Of a stretch of DNA of 45,618 bases, positions 1 through 8,643 are shown piece by piece. This DNA comes from Verrucomicrobiota bacterium (GTDB taxonomy: Bacteria > Verrucomicrobiota > Verrucomicrobiia > Chthoniobacterales > JAFAMB01). Location: contig JAFAZK010000043.1 of NCBI GenBank assembly GCA_019239825.1, positions 1 through 45,618 on the forward strand, in the 5' to 3' direction. The translations under genes were made by a program, and so were the position numbers. Each line of letters opens with the position of its first letter. The stretch's first letter is position 1. The notes beneath the pieces were generated by a model, which was not told the DNA's origin, ran no database searches, and saw only the letters and a program-made list of their open reading frames with translations.

Positions 1-128
1 CGAGCATATTGGTGTAGCCATGTGCTGGGTAAGACAGATCAGCAGCTCCGTCAAAATGATAAGGCCGTTTGGGAGCCTCGCCCCACCGAAATGGCCCCTC
101 CTAGCGCCTAGATTCCAGCTCCCAAACT

Positions 129-165
129 GATTACTGCTTACTGATTACTGCTTGTTAGTCAGTCA
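129..165. repeat. Short reiterated ACTGATTACTG words
   Basis: The word CTGATTACTG is repeated just beyond the 3' end of the first permease gene, followed by AGTCAGTCAG. The same word recurs inside the hairpin element at 5720-5978. It looks like half of one of the modular dyad elements seen elsewhere in the window. No function can be read from it. Confidence 0.4.
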
Positions 166-1147
166 GTCGTGTATACGCCGCCGCTAGCAGTAAAATGATG
201 GCGCCATAAAGGATCTGGCGAACCGACTCGGGTACGTCTAGCAGGGTAAGAATGCTGTTCAGCACGGTCAGGATCAGTGCCCCGACTATGGTGCCGGAAT
301 AGCCGCCTCGGCCGCCGAAGATCGAGGTGCCACCGATGATTACTGCTGCTACTGACGGCAAGAGATAAACTTCTGCGAGTCTGAGCTCTGCGGAATCGGT
401 GCCTCCCACGATAATCAGGCCGGCCACGGCGGCAAGCAGCCCACACGTGACATAATTGACCAGCAGTATTCTCCAAACGCGGATACCCGCCAAGGTGCAT
501 GCTTTGCTGTTATCCCCGACTGCGTACAGGAGCCGTCCAAATCCCGTGCGGCGCAATACGAAAATCAAAATAATTGCGATCGGCACCCAAACAATCAGGT
601 CGTTTGGAATACCACCTAAGAACTTTCCGGCGCCAAGGTCCTCAATGAATTGTGGTACTCGTGGCGCTTCGGCCATCTTTTTCTGACTATAAACGACAAG
701 CATTCCTTCCGTCATCAAACCTGTCCCCAAGGTCATCACCAAAGGTTGTACCCGGAGAAGCGCGACGCCGATTCCGTTCAGCAAGCCCACAACAAGGCCA
801 ACGGCAAGTCCATAGAGTATCGCCGGCGCGACTCCGAGCGTGGAATGAGTTGCCATGAGGTAAGCGGAAGCAGTCGCCACGCTCGCGACCGAAAGATCGA
901 TTCCGCCGGTTAGCATGACCAAGGTCTGGCCGGCAGCGACGATCCCGAGGGGCGCCGCGAACAGCATCATGTTGGATATCCAAATGGCGTTGACGGTGCC
1001 GGGCCTGGCCAGCTGGATACCGGCCACTAACACCAAGAGCAGCAAGGTCAGCGCAACAATCGTTTGGGTGCGCAGCAGCGATACCAAGCGACTGCCGGTG
1101 ATACCGGCCCTAACGCGCGAAAACGGGGTTTGGGAGCGCTCGCTCAT
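155..1147 (-). CDS. Sugar ABC transporter permease (RbsC-like), second of two
   Basis: A 330-residue inner-membrane permease of the ribose/xylose/AI-2 class (BPD_transp_2 family). It would form half of the channel that imports a sugar delivered by the binding protein encoded at 4541-5575. After a short basic N-terminus, the sequence is a series of hydrophobic helices. Family motifs include GGIDLSVASVA near residue 80, the NGIGVALLRVQPLVMTLG stretch near 125-145, and a late GGTSIFGGRGG block near 275. Its start codon overlaps the stop of the upstream permease by four bases (ATGA), so the two are translationally coupled and probably heterodimerise. The exact sugar is not readable from the permease. 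Confidence 0.92.
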   Translation of the reverse strand: MSERSQTPFSRVRAGITGSRLVSLLRTQTIVALTLLLLVLVAGIQLARPGTVNAIWISNMMLFAAPLGIVAAGQTLVMLTGGIDLSVASVATASAYLMATHSTLGVAPAILYGLAVGLVVGLLNGIGVALLRVQPLVMTLGTGLMTEGMLVVYSQKKMAEAPRVPQFIEDLGAGKFLGGIPNDLIVWVPIAIILIFVLRRTGFGRLLYAVGDNSKACTLAGIRVWRILLVNYVTCGLLAAVAGLIIVGGTDSAELRLAEVYLLPSVAAVIIGGTSIFGGRGGYSGTIVGALILTVLNSILTLLDVPESVRQILYGAIILLLAAAYTRLTD

Positions 1148-2139
1148 TTACGGTGTCGCTCCATCTCCACGAATCCGCCAACCATCACGATCACGACGAT
1201 CAGTGTACCTTGAATCACTTGGCCGAAATTGGGATCGATATTCAAGAAGATCAGATCGGTGGGTATTAACGTGAGCACGAATGCAGCCAGCACCGGGCCG
1301 AGCATTCCGCCACGCCCGCCGGCCAAGCTGACTCCTCCGACAACGACGGCTGCTAATCCGCTCAAGGTGTAATAGACCCCTGCCAACGGCGCCCCGATTC
1401 CGGTGGTCATGGTCAGGCCCAGGCCGCCCACGGCACTGAACAAACCCGAGAATACGTAAGCGGCAAACCGGGTACGGTTGATGTCGACGCCGCTCCGGAA
1501 GGCCGCGATGCGGTCGCTGCCGATGGCATAGAGCTGAAGCCCAAGCTTGGATCGGCGCAAAGGAATCCAGATCGCACCAACCGCAACTGCAAGCAGCACT
1601 AAAGCGTTTGGTAACCAGGTTGTAAATAGCGTCCCCGTTCCGAGATTGAGGAATTCTTGCGGCGCGCCGCCACCTGGTTTCTCGAGGATCACCAGCGCGA
1701 CCCCACCCCAGATAAATCCGGAAGTCAGGGTCGCCACGACGTCAGGGATTCGAGACATTATCACGATCAGGCCGTTCAAGGCGCCAATGGCTGCGCCCGC
1801 GAGCAGAACTGCCACCGCCAAGAGCAAGGATTGCGGGAAACTCGCTTTCTCCATGGCGCTCGCCGCCAACACATTGGCAACCGCCATTGCTGACCCGATG
1901 GAAAGATCGATCCCGCCGGAGATCACGACAACGGCTTGGGCCGCCGCGGCAAAGGCAAGAGGCAGAGCTCCCATCGCTAGCGATTGCAGATCGAAATCAG
2001 AGAACTGAGGATGAATAGCTACCGTGATCGCGAGAGAAACGATGAGTAGGGCGGGCATGAAAAACAGCCCTGGATCGCGCCGCAGCGAACGCCGGAGCCG
2101 TGTTCCGAGACCGATATTCTGAGCAGCGGAGAGGGACAT
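1144..2139 (-). CDS. Sugar ABC transporter permease (RbsC-like), first of two
   Basis: A 331-residue membrane permease paralogous to its downstream neighbour. It shares GGIDLSIGSAMAVANV near residue 75, the NGLIVIMSRIPDVVATLTSG stretch and GGVSLAGGRGG near 270, all typical of BPD_transp_2 permeases in CUT2/ribose-type importers. Two different permeases with one double ATPase is the layout of rhamnose (RhaPQ) and AI-2 (LsrCD) importers, whereas ribose systems use one permease. It overlaps the next gene by four bases. A 313-base spacer holding a hairpin element separates it from the ATPase gene upstream. Confidence 0.92.
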   Translation of the reverse strand: MSLSAAQNIGLGTRLRRSLRRDPGLFFMPALLIVSLAITVAIHPQFSDFDLQSLAMGALPLAFAAAAQAVVVISGGIDLSIGSAMAVANVLAASAMEKASFPQSLLLAVAVLLAGAAIGALNGLIVIMSRIPDVVATLTSGFIWGGVALVILEKPGGGAPQEFLNLGTGTLFTTWLPNALVLLAVAVGAIWIPLRRSKLGLQLYAIGSDRIAAFRSGVDINRTRFAAYVFSGLFSAVGGLGLTMTTGIGAPLAGVYYTLSGLAAVVVGGVSLAGGRGGMLGPVLAAFVLTLIPTDLIFLNIDPNFGQVIQGTLIVVIVMVGGFVEMERHRK

Positions 2140-2156
2140 TAGCGATGACGCACCTC

Positions 2157-2438
2157 CAGAAAATCACAGCACGGAAAAGCCACAAAGCGGCATAGCCGTA
2201 ACCAAACACAGGGAATCCGACGCAAGAACGCAAAGACGAAGACAAATTCCACACCAAGGCCACAAAGGCCGCAAAGATCTGAGACAAAAGCTGCCTCTTT
2301 GTGGCGTTGCCGTAAAAAATCATTTCCTCTGATATCTCCCGTAAGAAACCTCCGACTCCGGGTCCTCTTGGCCGACGAAGCCAAAGGGCGAGATGGGGCG
2401 AAGTCTGCTTGTGACCTTTCCGTATTGTGGATTTTTTT
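2157..2438. repeat. Nested inverted-repeat element of the CACAAAG family
   Basis: This fills the spacer between ATPase and permease genes. The left part carries CACGGAAAAGCCACAAAG and further CACAAAG/CGCAAAG words. The middle has CTTTGTGG, and the right end reads GTGACCTTTCCGTATTGTGG followed by a T run. Left and right arms are imperfect reverse complements. Related elements lie at 4407-4507 and 5720-5978. It could act as an RNA structure within the operon message or be a dispersed repeat. Confidence 0.55.
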
Positions 2439-2452
2439 CACTTTAAAGAGCT

Positions 2453-3958
2453 TCATGACGACGAAGCGTCCACCGACGGGGCGAGCCCGTGGGCGGAGCG
2501 CAACAGCGTAGCTTCATCGGCTTCAGACACTGGCATCTCAGCGACAACGCGCCCGCCGAACAGCACGATCGTGCGGTCGCAAGCCAGCGGAATCTCCGGA
2601 AGCTCGGAGGTAAAGAGCAGCACCGCCGAACCCGCTGCCGCGATTTCACGGACCAACGCGTAGATTTGTCGTTTGGTACCAATGTCGATGCCGCGAGTGG
2701 GATCAAAACAGAGCAAAATATCAAAACCGCTGGCGAGCCAGCGGGCGATCACGACCTTCTGCTGATTGCCGCCGCTTAACCGGCGCAATTCTGATCCCGC
2801 ACGAGTATCGATCTGGAGGCGTTTGATTGCCGATGCTACCCGTTTTCGCTCCTCGCTAATCCTGATCGGACCCCAGTTCCGAATCCGACCGAATACAGGC
2901 AAAGCGATATTTTCCGGAATCGGCCGTTGTTGCAACAGAGCTAATAACCGGTTGGCCGGAATGAGCACGACCCCGGCTGCGATCGCATCTGCAGGATGGC
3001 GAAGTCTCAATTCCTTGCCATGAGCAAGGATGGCGCCTTCGTCGTAGCGGTGACTTCCCGCGATGCAATCGAATAGTTCTTCCTGTCCCTGGCCTTCTAG
3101 TGCGGCAATTCCCAGAACCTCACCTGGATAGAGTTTGAAGGAAACGTCGTTGACCTGCGGAGCGCGACGGAGGCCGCGCACTTCCAGCGCTGGTTGCACG
3201 TCGTCTGCCCGTAGGCGGGGGATGCGTGTAGAAGGCGCGGAGGCGACTGCTCGAGCGGTTTCGGCCCCGAGCATGAGCGCTACGATACGCTCCTCGCTTC
3301 CGTGCGCGCGTTCCGTGACACCGGCCGTAACCCCATCGCGCAAAACCGTCGCCCGATCGCACAGGGCCGATACCTCGGCCATGCGATGGGAAATGAAAAT
3401 CACTGCGTTGCCTCTTTCGCGCCAACGCTTCACCATCGCGTAAATCTGTTCAGAAAGGTCAGCGGGAAGAGAAGCGGTAATTTCGTCGAGCAGCAGGACT
3501 GCGGGTTCCCAAGCGAGTGCGCGAGCGAGATCGATGAGACGCAACGTCGGGTCAGGCAGATCACGGACCAAGAGGCTGAAATCGAGCTTGCTGACGCCGA
3601 GCTCTGCCAACCACTTGCGTACCGCGTCGACGGGAACGCCTGCCAGGCCCATATTCTGTGTGACGGTCAGGTCGGACACGAGCGCGGGATCTTGATACAC
3701 TGAAACAATTCCGGTGCGGCGTGCTTCTGCCGGGGATCGAAACGAACGGGCTGCGCCCTTCACCAGAATCTGACCGCCATCTGCCGGAAAGACGCCGGTG
3801 ATGATTTTGACCAATGTGCTCTTTCCGGCGCCATTTGCTCCCATTAGGCCGTGAACCTCGCCAGGGCGCACCTGTAGCGAGGCGGCTTTGAGCGCAACAA
3901 CGGAATCGAATTTTTTGGCGACATCACGGGCTTCAAGAAGAAGTGGCGCTCCGCTCAT
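2453..3958 (-). CDS. Sugar ABC transporter double ATP-binding protein (RbsA/MglA-like)
   Basis: A 501-residue cytoplasmic ATPase with two fused ABC domains that powers the two permeases. The first domain has Walker A GANGAGKS at residues 40-47 and a Walker B ending LLLDEITASLP. The second has the degenerate P-loop AALEGQGQEE usual for this family, a canonical signature LSGGNQQKVVIARWLA and Walker B ILLCFDPTRGIDIG. One oddity: where RbsA-type proteins normally show an LSVAQ-like signature in the first half, this protein has LPDPTLRLIDLARAL. The length is normal for the family. The gene sits between hairpin elements, downstream of the binding-protein gene. Confidence 0.93.
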   Translation of the reverse strand: MSGAPLLLEARDVAKKFDSVVALKAASLQVRPGEVHGLMGANGAGKSTLVKIITGVFPADGGQILVKGAARSFRSPAEARRTGIVSVYQDPALVSDLTVTQNMGLAGVPVDAVRKWLAELGVSKLDFSLLVRDLPDPTLRLIDLARALAWEPAVLLLDEITASLPADLSEQIYAMVKRWRERGNAVIFISHRMAEVSALCDRATVLRDGVTAGVTERAHGSEERIVALMLGAETARAVASAPSTRIPRLRADDVQPALEVRGLRRAPQVNDVSFKLYPGEVLGIAALEGQGQEELFDCIAGSHRYDEGAILAHGKELRLRHPADAIAAGVVLIPANRLLALLQQRPIPENIALPVFGRIRNWGPIRISEERKRVASAIKRLQIDTRAGSELRRLSGGNQQKVVIARWLASGFDILLCFDPTRGIDIGTKRQIYALVREIAAAGSAVLLFTSELPEIPLACDRTIVLFGGRVVAEMPVSEADEATLLRSAHGLAPSVDASSS

Positions 3959-4040
3959 GGAATTCGGAATCGGTTATTAAAGAAACTCTCGGCCAAACAT
4001 ATCGTTCTCGAAAAGCTTTTCGTAGGGTGGAATCGATTTC

Positions 4041-4306
4041 GTGGACAGGTCTGATGAAGGTTTTGTCCTGAAGGGACTAGGGGACTGAGCCCGGGTTTTA
4101 ACCCCGGGAATCATGTCCCATAAACGCCCCGCCCTGAAGGGGCAGTAGATAGGTGTAATCGATAGTTCGTTTCGCGAGCCTCTTTCTACCTGAGCTTTGG
4201 TTCTGTCGCCCCTTCAGGCGACGGTTCTTTTTAATCGTACCTGGGGTTAAAACCCCGGGCTGAATCCTTAGGTCCCTTCGGGAAAAAAGCCCGGATACCT
4301 GTCCAC
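4041..4306. repeat. Large nested inverted-repeat element between binding protein and ATPase genes
   Basis: The outer arms are a perfect 10-base inverted repeat, GTGGACAGGT (4041-4050) and ACCTGTCCAC (4297-4306). Inside are CCTGAAGGGACT (4068-4079) against AGGTCCCTTCGG (4270-4281), then GCCCGGGTTTTAACCCCGGG (4089-4108) against GGGGTTAAAACCCCGGGC (4243-4260). The innermost pair is CCCTGAAGGGGC with GCCCCTTCAGG. Transcribed, it would fold into a long multi-step stem. Its position could let it separate abundant binding-protein message from the rest of the operon. It may equally be a dispersed repeat. Confidence 0.7.
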
Positions 4307-4406
4307 ATCTTCGACCCACTTCAGAACACCTTTCGAGGACGAGGACGAAAGACCGATCATCGACTCATGTGGATAGCATACCGGAAGCGTCGCCGACCCA
4401 GAACGT

Positions 4407-4507
4407 CACAGTACGGAAAGTACGTAGATCACAAAGGTCTAGACCAAGAACTCATCTTTAGTTTCTGTCTTCGTGTCCTTTGTGATCTTTCCGTATCGTA
4501 GATTTTT
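4407..4507. repeat. CACAAAG-family hairpin element (short copy)
   Basis: The left arm CAGTACGGAAAG and GATCACAAAGG (4409-4437) mirrors the right arm CCTTTGTGATCTTTCCGTA (4478-4496). It lies just past the 3' end of the binding-protein gene. It is not a canonical terminator for that minus-strand gene because no T run follows in the minus direction. Confidence 0.6.
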
Positions 4508-4540
4508 CTGTCTTGCGATGGACGGTCACCCCCGGAGCCT

Positions 4541-5575
4541 TTATTCGCCCGGCCCTTTGCAGGCTTTTTCCTGGTCAAGGGTATAGTGCGTATATGGGTC
4601 GACCGGACTGTAAACGGGGTAATTCGGATCCACCTTTGGGTCGTAGAGAGACTTCAGCCATTGCTGACCTTCATCCGTTGTACTGTCGTAGACCTTCGGC
4701 GTGAGATGGGTAACCCGCTCCACCTTTTTCCCATCCAGAACGTCCAGGGCGATACTGAGGCCGGCTCCGCCCACGGCTGGCGGATTGGTTACGTTGATTC
4801 CAACGAGGCCGGCATCCTTCATTTCGATCTCCTGGCCCATGAAGCCATTATTGTCGGCGCCGACGATCGGCACGTATTTGAGGTTAGCGGTCTTGTAGGC
4901 ATCGACGACCGCTTTATCTATCCCTGAAGTCCAGATTCCATCGATCTGTTTGCCAGAGCTGATCAGGTTTTTCGTTTCCTGTGCAGCTTTATCGGGCGAC
5001 CAACCAGTGAAGACAGATGCCACAACCTTAATATCGGGATAGTTCTTGAGCGCTTCGGTGAAGCCCTCGTGACGGTCGGCATCGGCGGGCACGCCGTCAA
5101 TTCCGCGCATCTCGACGACATTGCCCTTACCGCCGAGTTTCTTGAATAGTGCCTCAGCCCCGAGGCGGCCGTAGGCGGTTTGGTCATTGGTCACAACATA
5201 GGCCGACGGTGCATCGACGGCCTGATCCACAGCGACTACCACGATGTGCCGATCGGTTGCTTGTTTAATTACGGGATCCAGGGCTTTGCGATCCGATGGG
5301 TTGACGATGATGATGTTCACGCCGGCCGAGATCAGGTTTCGCAGATCAGCGATCTGCTCGGATGGTCCACCATTACGGTTGGCCAGGATGACTTTCGAAA
5401 CCTTACCTGATGCCAGGGCTTCTGCTTTGATCGAGCAGACCATTTCCTCACGCCAACCGTTCCCGACTAGTGTATTAGAAACGCCAACTACATACTTCTC
5501 GGCCGCCGGGGCAGGATTAGCCGCGGACATAACAGCGCCAAGAAAGAGGGGTAAATAACTGCTGACTTTGCTCAT
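4541..5575 (-). CDS. Periplasmic sugar-binding protein of ABC importer (Peripla_BP_4)
   Basis: The exported solute-binding component of the importer. From the ATG at 5575 the product has 344 residues with a signal peptide: short basic start, hydrophobic stretch [17 protein letters not shown], probable cleavage before [10 protein letters not shown] start further upstream at 5677 adds 34 residues of non-signal-like sequence, so I prefer 5575. Family features are [35 protein letters not shown], a VVVAVDQ hinge and the [14 protein letters not shown] helix. It is the first gene of the transporter set and is divergent from the Gfo/Idh/MocA gene. Ligand unknown; a pentose or 6-deoxyhexose would fit the neighbours. 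Confidence 0.9.
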   Translation of the reverse strand: MSKVSSYLPLFLGAVMSAANPAPAAEKYVVGVSNTLVGNGWREEMVCSIKAEALASGKVSKVILANRNGGPSEQIADLRNLISAGVNIIIVNPSDRKALDPVIKQATDRHIVVVAVDQAVDAPSAYVVTNDQTAYGRLGAEALFKKLGGKGNVVEMRGIDGVPADADRHEGFTEALKNYPDIKVVASVFTGWSPDKAAQETKNLISSGKQIDGIWTSGIDKAVVDAYKTANLKYVPIVGADNNGFMGQEIEMKDAGLVGINVTNPPAVGGAGLSIALDVLDGKKVERVTHLTPKVYDSTTDEGQQWLKSLYDPKVDPNYPVYSPVDPYTHYTLDQEKACKGPGE

Positions 5576-5719
5576 GGATTGAGACTTAGCTTGATTGTTC
5601 GAAGGTTGATGGGGGGAGCGATCTTTGTCGAAAACGGACCACGATCGCGGATTAGCGATCATCGCAAAAAAATGCATTCCCTGTCAAACCGGCTCTTTAG
5701 GACACGGGGAATATAACAG

Positions 5720-5978
5720 CAAGCAAAGATCACAAAGACCACAAAGGGAAGGAGCCGGAATCCAGGAGCCAAGAGGACAGGGGTGGACCAAGCGCAAGTG
5801 CCAAGGGAAAGTAAACAGCATCCAGAAAGATCCGGACGTAGCATATGCCTTGGCACTGATTACTGATTACTCCTACTTCGCCGGGCGGCGCGTACACCGA
5901 CCGCACACCTCCTGGCTCCTGATTCTGGCTCCTGACTCCTTCCCCTTTGTGTCCTTTGCGATCTTTCCGTACTGTAAA
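5720..5978. repeat. Composite nested hairpin in the divergent intergenic region
   Basis: From the outside in: CAAAGATCACAAAGACCAC (left) against GTGTCCTTTGCGATCTTTCC (right); GGAGCCGGAATCCAGGAGCC against GGCTCCTGATTCTGGCTCC; AAGTGCCAAGG against CCTTGGCACTGATTACTGAT. Three different reiterated words are thus stacked in mirror order within 260 bases. It lies in the intergenic space between the ABC operon and the oxidoreductase gene, so it could influence both promoters. Confidence 0.65.
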
Positions 5979-6000
5979 CCCTGCAGGTTGATTTCCCCCA

Positions 6001-7182
6001 ATGACGCTATCTAACAAGACGGCAGCTGTAACCGGCACCGGATTCATCGGTCCGGTTCATGTCGAGGCGCTGCGCCGCCTCGGGATTCGTGTAAAAGGCA
6101 TACTTGGTAGTTCGCCGGCCAAGAGTGAAGCGGCGGCTAAACAATTGGGACTACCAAAAGCGTACGCCAGCTATGAAGAGATACTTTTCGACCCCGAGGT
6201 CGAAGTCATCCACATCACGACACCCAATCGTCAGCATCGAGACATGGTGATCGGCGCACTGGATGCCGGGAAACATGTGGTTTGCGAAAAGCCGCTTGCT
6301 ACTAACTCGATAGAGACCTCGGAGTTAGTCAAGCGAGCACAGGAGCACCCGACGTTGGTCACTGCCGTCAATTACAACGTCCGATTTTATCCTCTCGCTC
6401 TCCATGCCCGGCATTTGCTGCAGACCGGCACCATCGGCCGCGTGTTACACGTAAGGGGCGGGTATATACAGGATTGGCTGCTGAAAGACACAGACTGGAA
6501 CTGGCGACTGCTCGCAGAGGAAGGCGGCGAACTGCGGGCAGTGGGCGACATCGGAACCCATTGGATGGATCTGATCTTGTTTATAACCGGTTTGCAAATC
6601 GATTCGGTCTTCGCGGATCTGGCGACCCTGATTCCTATACGACAGCGGCCTAAAGTAGCCGGTGCAACTTTCCAGGGGACTGGCGGACAACCGGACGAGC
6701 AGAAGCTCGTCCCTACCACCGAACCGACCCGGATCGAGACAGAGGATTGGGGATCGGTACTCTTCCGGTTCGCTAACGGTGCGCGGGGCGCAATGTCTGT
6801 TTCCCAGGTTACCGCCGGCCGAAAAAATCAAATCACCTTTGAAATATCCGGTTCGGAAGGATCGTTGGCCTGGGATTCAGAGCACCCGAACGATCTCTGG
6901 CTTGGGCACCGAGATAAACCGAACGAGCTCTTGATCCGGGATCCCGCCCTGCTTGCACGAGATATCCGCTCTTTTGCCAACTATCCCGGCGGCCACAACG
7001 AAGGCTTTCCAGACACCTTCAAGCAACTTTATCGTGCGATATACGAATACCTTGCGGCGGGTGATTTCGCGCGCCCAAAAATCTTCGCAGGATTCGAGGA
7101 TGGTCACGAGGAGCTGCTGCTTTGTGAGGCTATACTCGAAAGTCACCGGACCCAAGCTTGGGTTTCGGTTGAAAAAAACTAA
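6001..7182 (+). CDS. Gfo/Idh/MocA-family NAD(P)-dependent sugar oxidoreductase
   Basis: A 393-residue cytoplasmic dehydrogenase. The N-terminal Rossmann fold has [17 protein letters not shown] at residues 12-28. The family signature CEKPLA holds the conserved lysine at residue 97. The second domain carries [10 protein letters not shown] with Asp183 and His187, the usual catalytic pair. Members oxidise or reduce sugars, inositols and sugar acids with NAD(P). Divergence from a sugar importer and the following TIM-barrel isomerase suggest it acts on the imported sugar. It is slightly longer than many family members because of a polar insertion near residues 215-240. Substrate cannot be assigned. 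Confidence 0.92.
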   Translation: MTLSNKTAAVTGTGFIGPVHVEALRRLGIRVKGILGSSPAKSEAAAKQLGLPKAYASYEEILFDPEVEVIHITTPNRQHRDMVIGALDAGKHVVCEKPLATNSIETSELVKRAQEHPTLVTAVNYNVRFYPLALHARHLLQTGTIGRVLHVRGGYIQDWLLKDTDWNWRLLAEEGGELRAVGDIGTHWMDLILFITGLQIDSVFADLATLIPIRQRPKVAGATFQGTGGQPDEQKLVPTTEPTRIETEDWGSVLFRFANGARGAMSVSQVTAGRKNQITFEISGSEGSLAWDSEHPNDLWLGHRDKPNELLIRDPALLARDIRSFANYPGGHNEGFPDTFKQLYRAIYEYLAAGDFARPKIFAGFEDGHEELLLCEAILESHRTQAWVSVEKN

Positions 7183-7218
7183 TCCCATTAAGAACGCCGT
7201 GATCACCGGAAACGCCAA

Positions 7219-7499
7219 CTGGAGGGGAGCCGCTTTAGCACGTAAACAAGGACCTCGCATGTTCTTGCCAGGGCGAGGAAGGCCAAAATATCGGGTTAAA
7301 CAAGCGGGTCCCGCGAATCACCCGGCGCGATGTTTCACCCATGTGTTCCGGTTCGATAATTTAGTCTGCGCACCGAGATTAGAACCGCGTGTTTCGGACA
7401 TTCGCGGGAGCCGTTTGTTTAAAAGGATTTGTGGCCATATGCGCGCCGAGAGAAACAGGGTGGTTTCTTTGGATGCGATCCAAAGCGGCTCCCCTCCAG
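7219..7499. repeat. 18-base perfect inverted repeat bounding a 280-base intergenic element
   Basis: CTGGAGGGGAGCCGCTTT (7219-7236) is exactly complementary to AAAGCGGCTCCCCTCCAG (7482-7499). GAACGCCGT words lie outside both arms. No gene is evident between the arms. It occupies most of the spacer between the oxidoreductase and isomerase genes and may be a miniature mobile element or a large RNA stem. No transposase or clear target duplication is visible. Confidence 0.65.
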
Positions 7500-7586
7500 G
7501 CGCCGTCAACGCTGGGAACGCCGTAAATGCGCGGCCGATTTGCTAATGGCGCAGCAAGCAAAACAGAGTTTTGATAAAATCCTCAT

Positions 7587-8495
7587 ATGCAACTTGGATT
7601 CGTAACTGCGATTGTGCCGGAGTTGTCTTTGGAAGATGTCCTGTCCCTTGCTGCCGCAGAGGGATTTCGATGTGTTGAAGTGATGTGCTGGCCGGTGGGC
7701 AAGGCGGAAAGGCGCTACGCCGGGGTTACGCATCTGGATGTCACTTCATTTGGTGAACGTGAAGTCATCGGGACACAAGAACTAACCGCTAAATACGGAG
7801 TTCAGATCTCGAGCCTTGGCTATTACCCCAATCCGCTCTGTCCCGATCCAACTGAGCGGGCCACCTATGCGGATCATCTCCGACTCGTTATCGAAGCATC
7901 AGCCAGGCTTGGAATCGGCGTGGTGACGACGTTTATCGGGCGAGATCACGTCAAATCTTTTGAAGAGAATTGGAAGCTATTCGATTCGGTCTGGAAACCG
8001 CTGATCGCTTTTGCTGACGATCACAATGTCAAGGTGGGAATAGAGAATTGCCCGATGCTATTTAGCGAGGACGAGTGGCCGGGTGGTAAAAACTTAGCCA
8101 TCTCGCCCGAAGTCTGGCGGCGCATGTTTGATGCAATCTCGAGCAAAAACTTTGGCCTCAACTTCGATCCCTCTCACCTGGTTTGGCAGAAGATCGATTA
8201 CGTTCGAGCGATCCATGAGTTTAAGGATCGAATCGTTCATGTACATGCCAAGGATGACAAAACGCTTGCAGACCGGTTGTACGATCGCGGGGTTTTAGGC
8301 CTCGGTTGGCATAATCCTAAGCTCCCCGGATTCGGTGACGTTCAGTGGAATCAATTCTTCTCCGCGTTAACGGATATAGGGTATCGCGGGCCCGTCTGCG
8401 TAGAGGTCGAAGATCGCGCCTACGAATATTCGTTGGAGGGCCGGAAGACCGCTCTGCGCCAATCCCGCGGATTTCTGAAGCAGTTCGTTGTTTGA
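7587..8495 (+). CDS. Sugar phosphate isomerase/epimerase (xylose isomerase-like TIM barrel)
   Basis: A 302-residue cytoplasmic TIM-barrel protein of the AP_endonuc_2 fold. Probable metal-binding residues fall at the expected strand ends: Glu153 in GIENCPM, Asp194 and His197 in NFDPSHLVW, the VHVHAKD strand near 217-223, and Glu273 in VCVEVED. Such enzymes interconvert ketose/aldose sugars or epimerise them. The gene follows the Gfo/Idh/MocA oxidoreductase on the same strand after an inverted-repeat spacer, a common partnership in sugar and inositol catabolism. Exact substrate unknown. Confidence 0.9.
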   Translation: MQLGFVTAIVPELSLEDVLSLAAAEGFRCVEVMCWPVGKAERRYAGVTHLDVTSFGEREVIGTQELTAKYGVQISSLGYYPNPLCPDPTERATYADHLRLVIEASARLGIGVVTTFIGRDHVKSFEENWKLFDSVWKPLIAFADDHNVKVGIENCPMLFSEDEWPGGKNLAISPEVWRRMFDAISSKNFGLNFDPSHLVWQKIDYVRAIHEFKDRIVHVHAKDDKTLADRLYDRGVLGLGWHNPKLPGFGDVQWNQFFSALTDIGYRGPVCVEVEDRAYEYSLEGRKTALRQSRGFLKQFVV

Positions 8496-8643
8496 AGGGA
8501 AGACCGTGTGCTCCGCAAACATTTTCCAGTCGTTCGGAAGTCTCGCCCCACCAGATTTGCCAGCGATCCCTCCCGTCTCTCACGATCACAAATCACCGCC
8601 ATCATCGGTTCCACTTTCTGCCGAATCAGGGTAAGATCGGGTC

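Noticed and set aside
4477..4510. CACAAAG hairpin with a T run as a terminator of the binding-protein gene
   Set aside because: The T run lies on the plus strand beyond the right arm, while the gene is transcribed on the minus strand.
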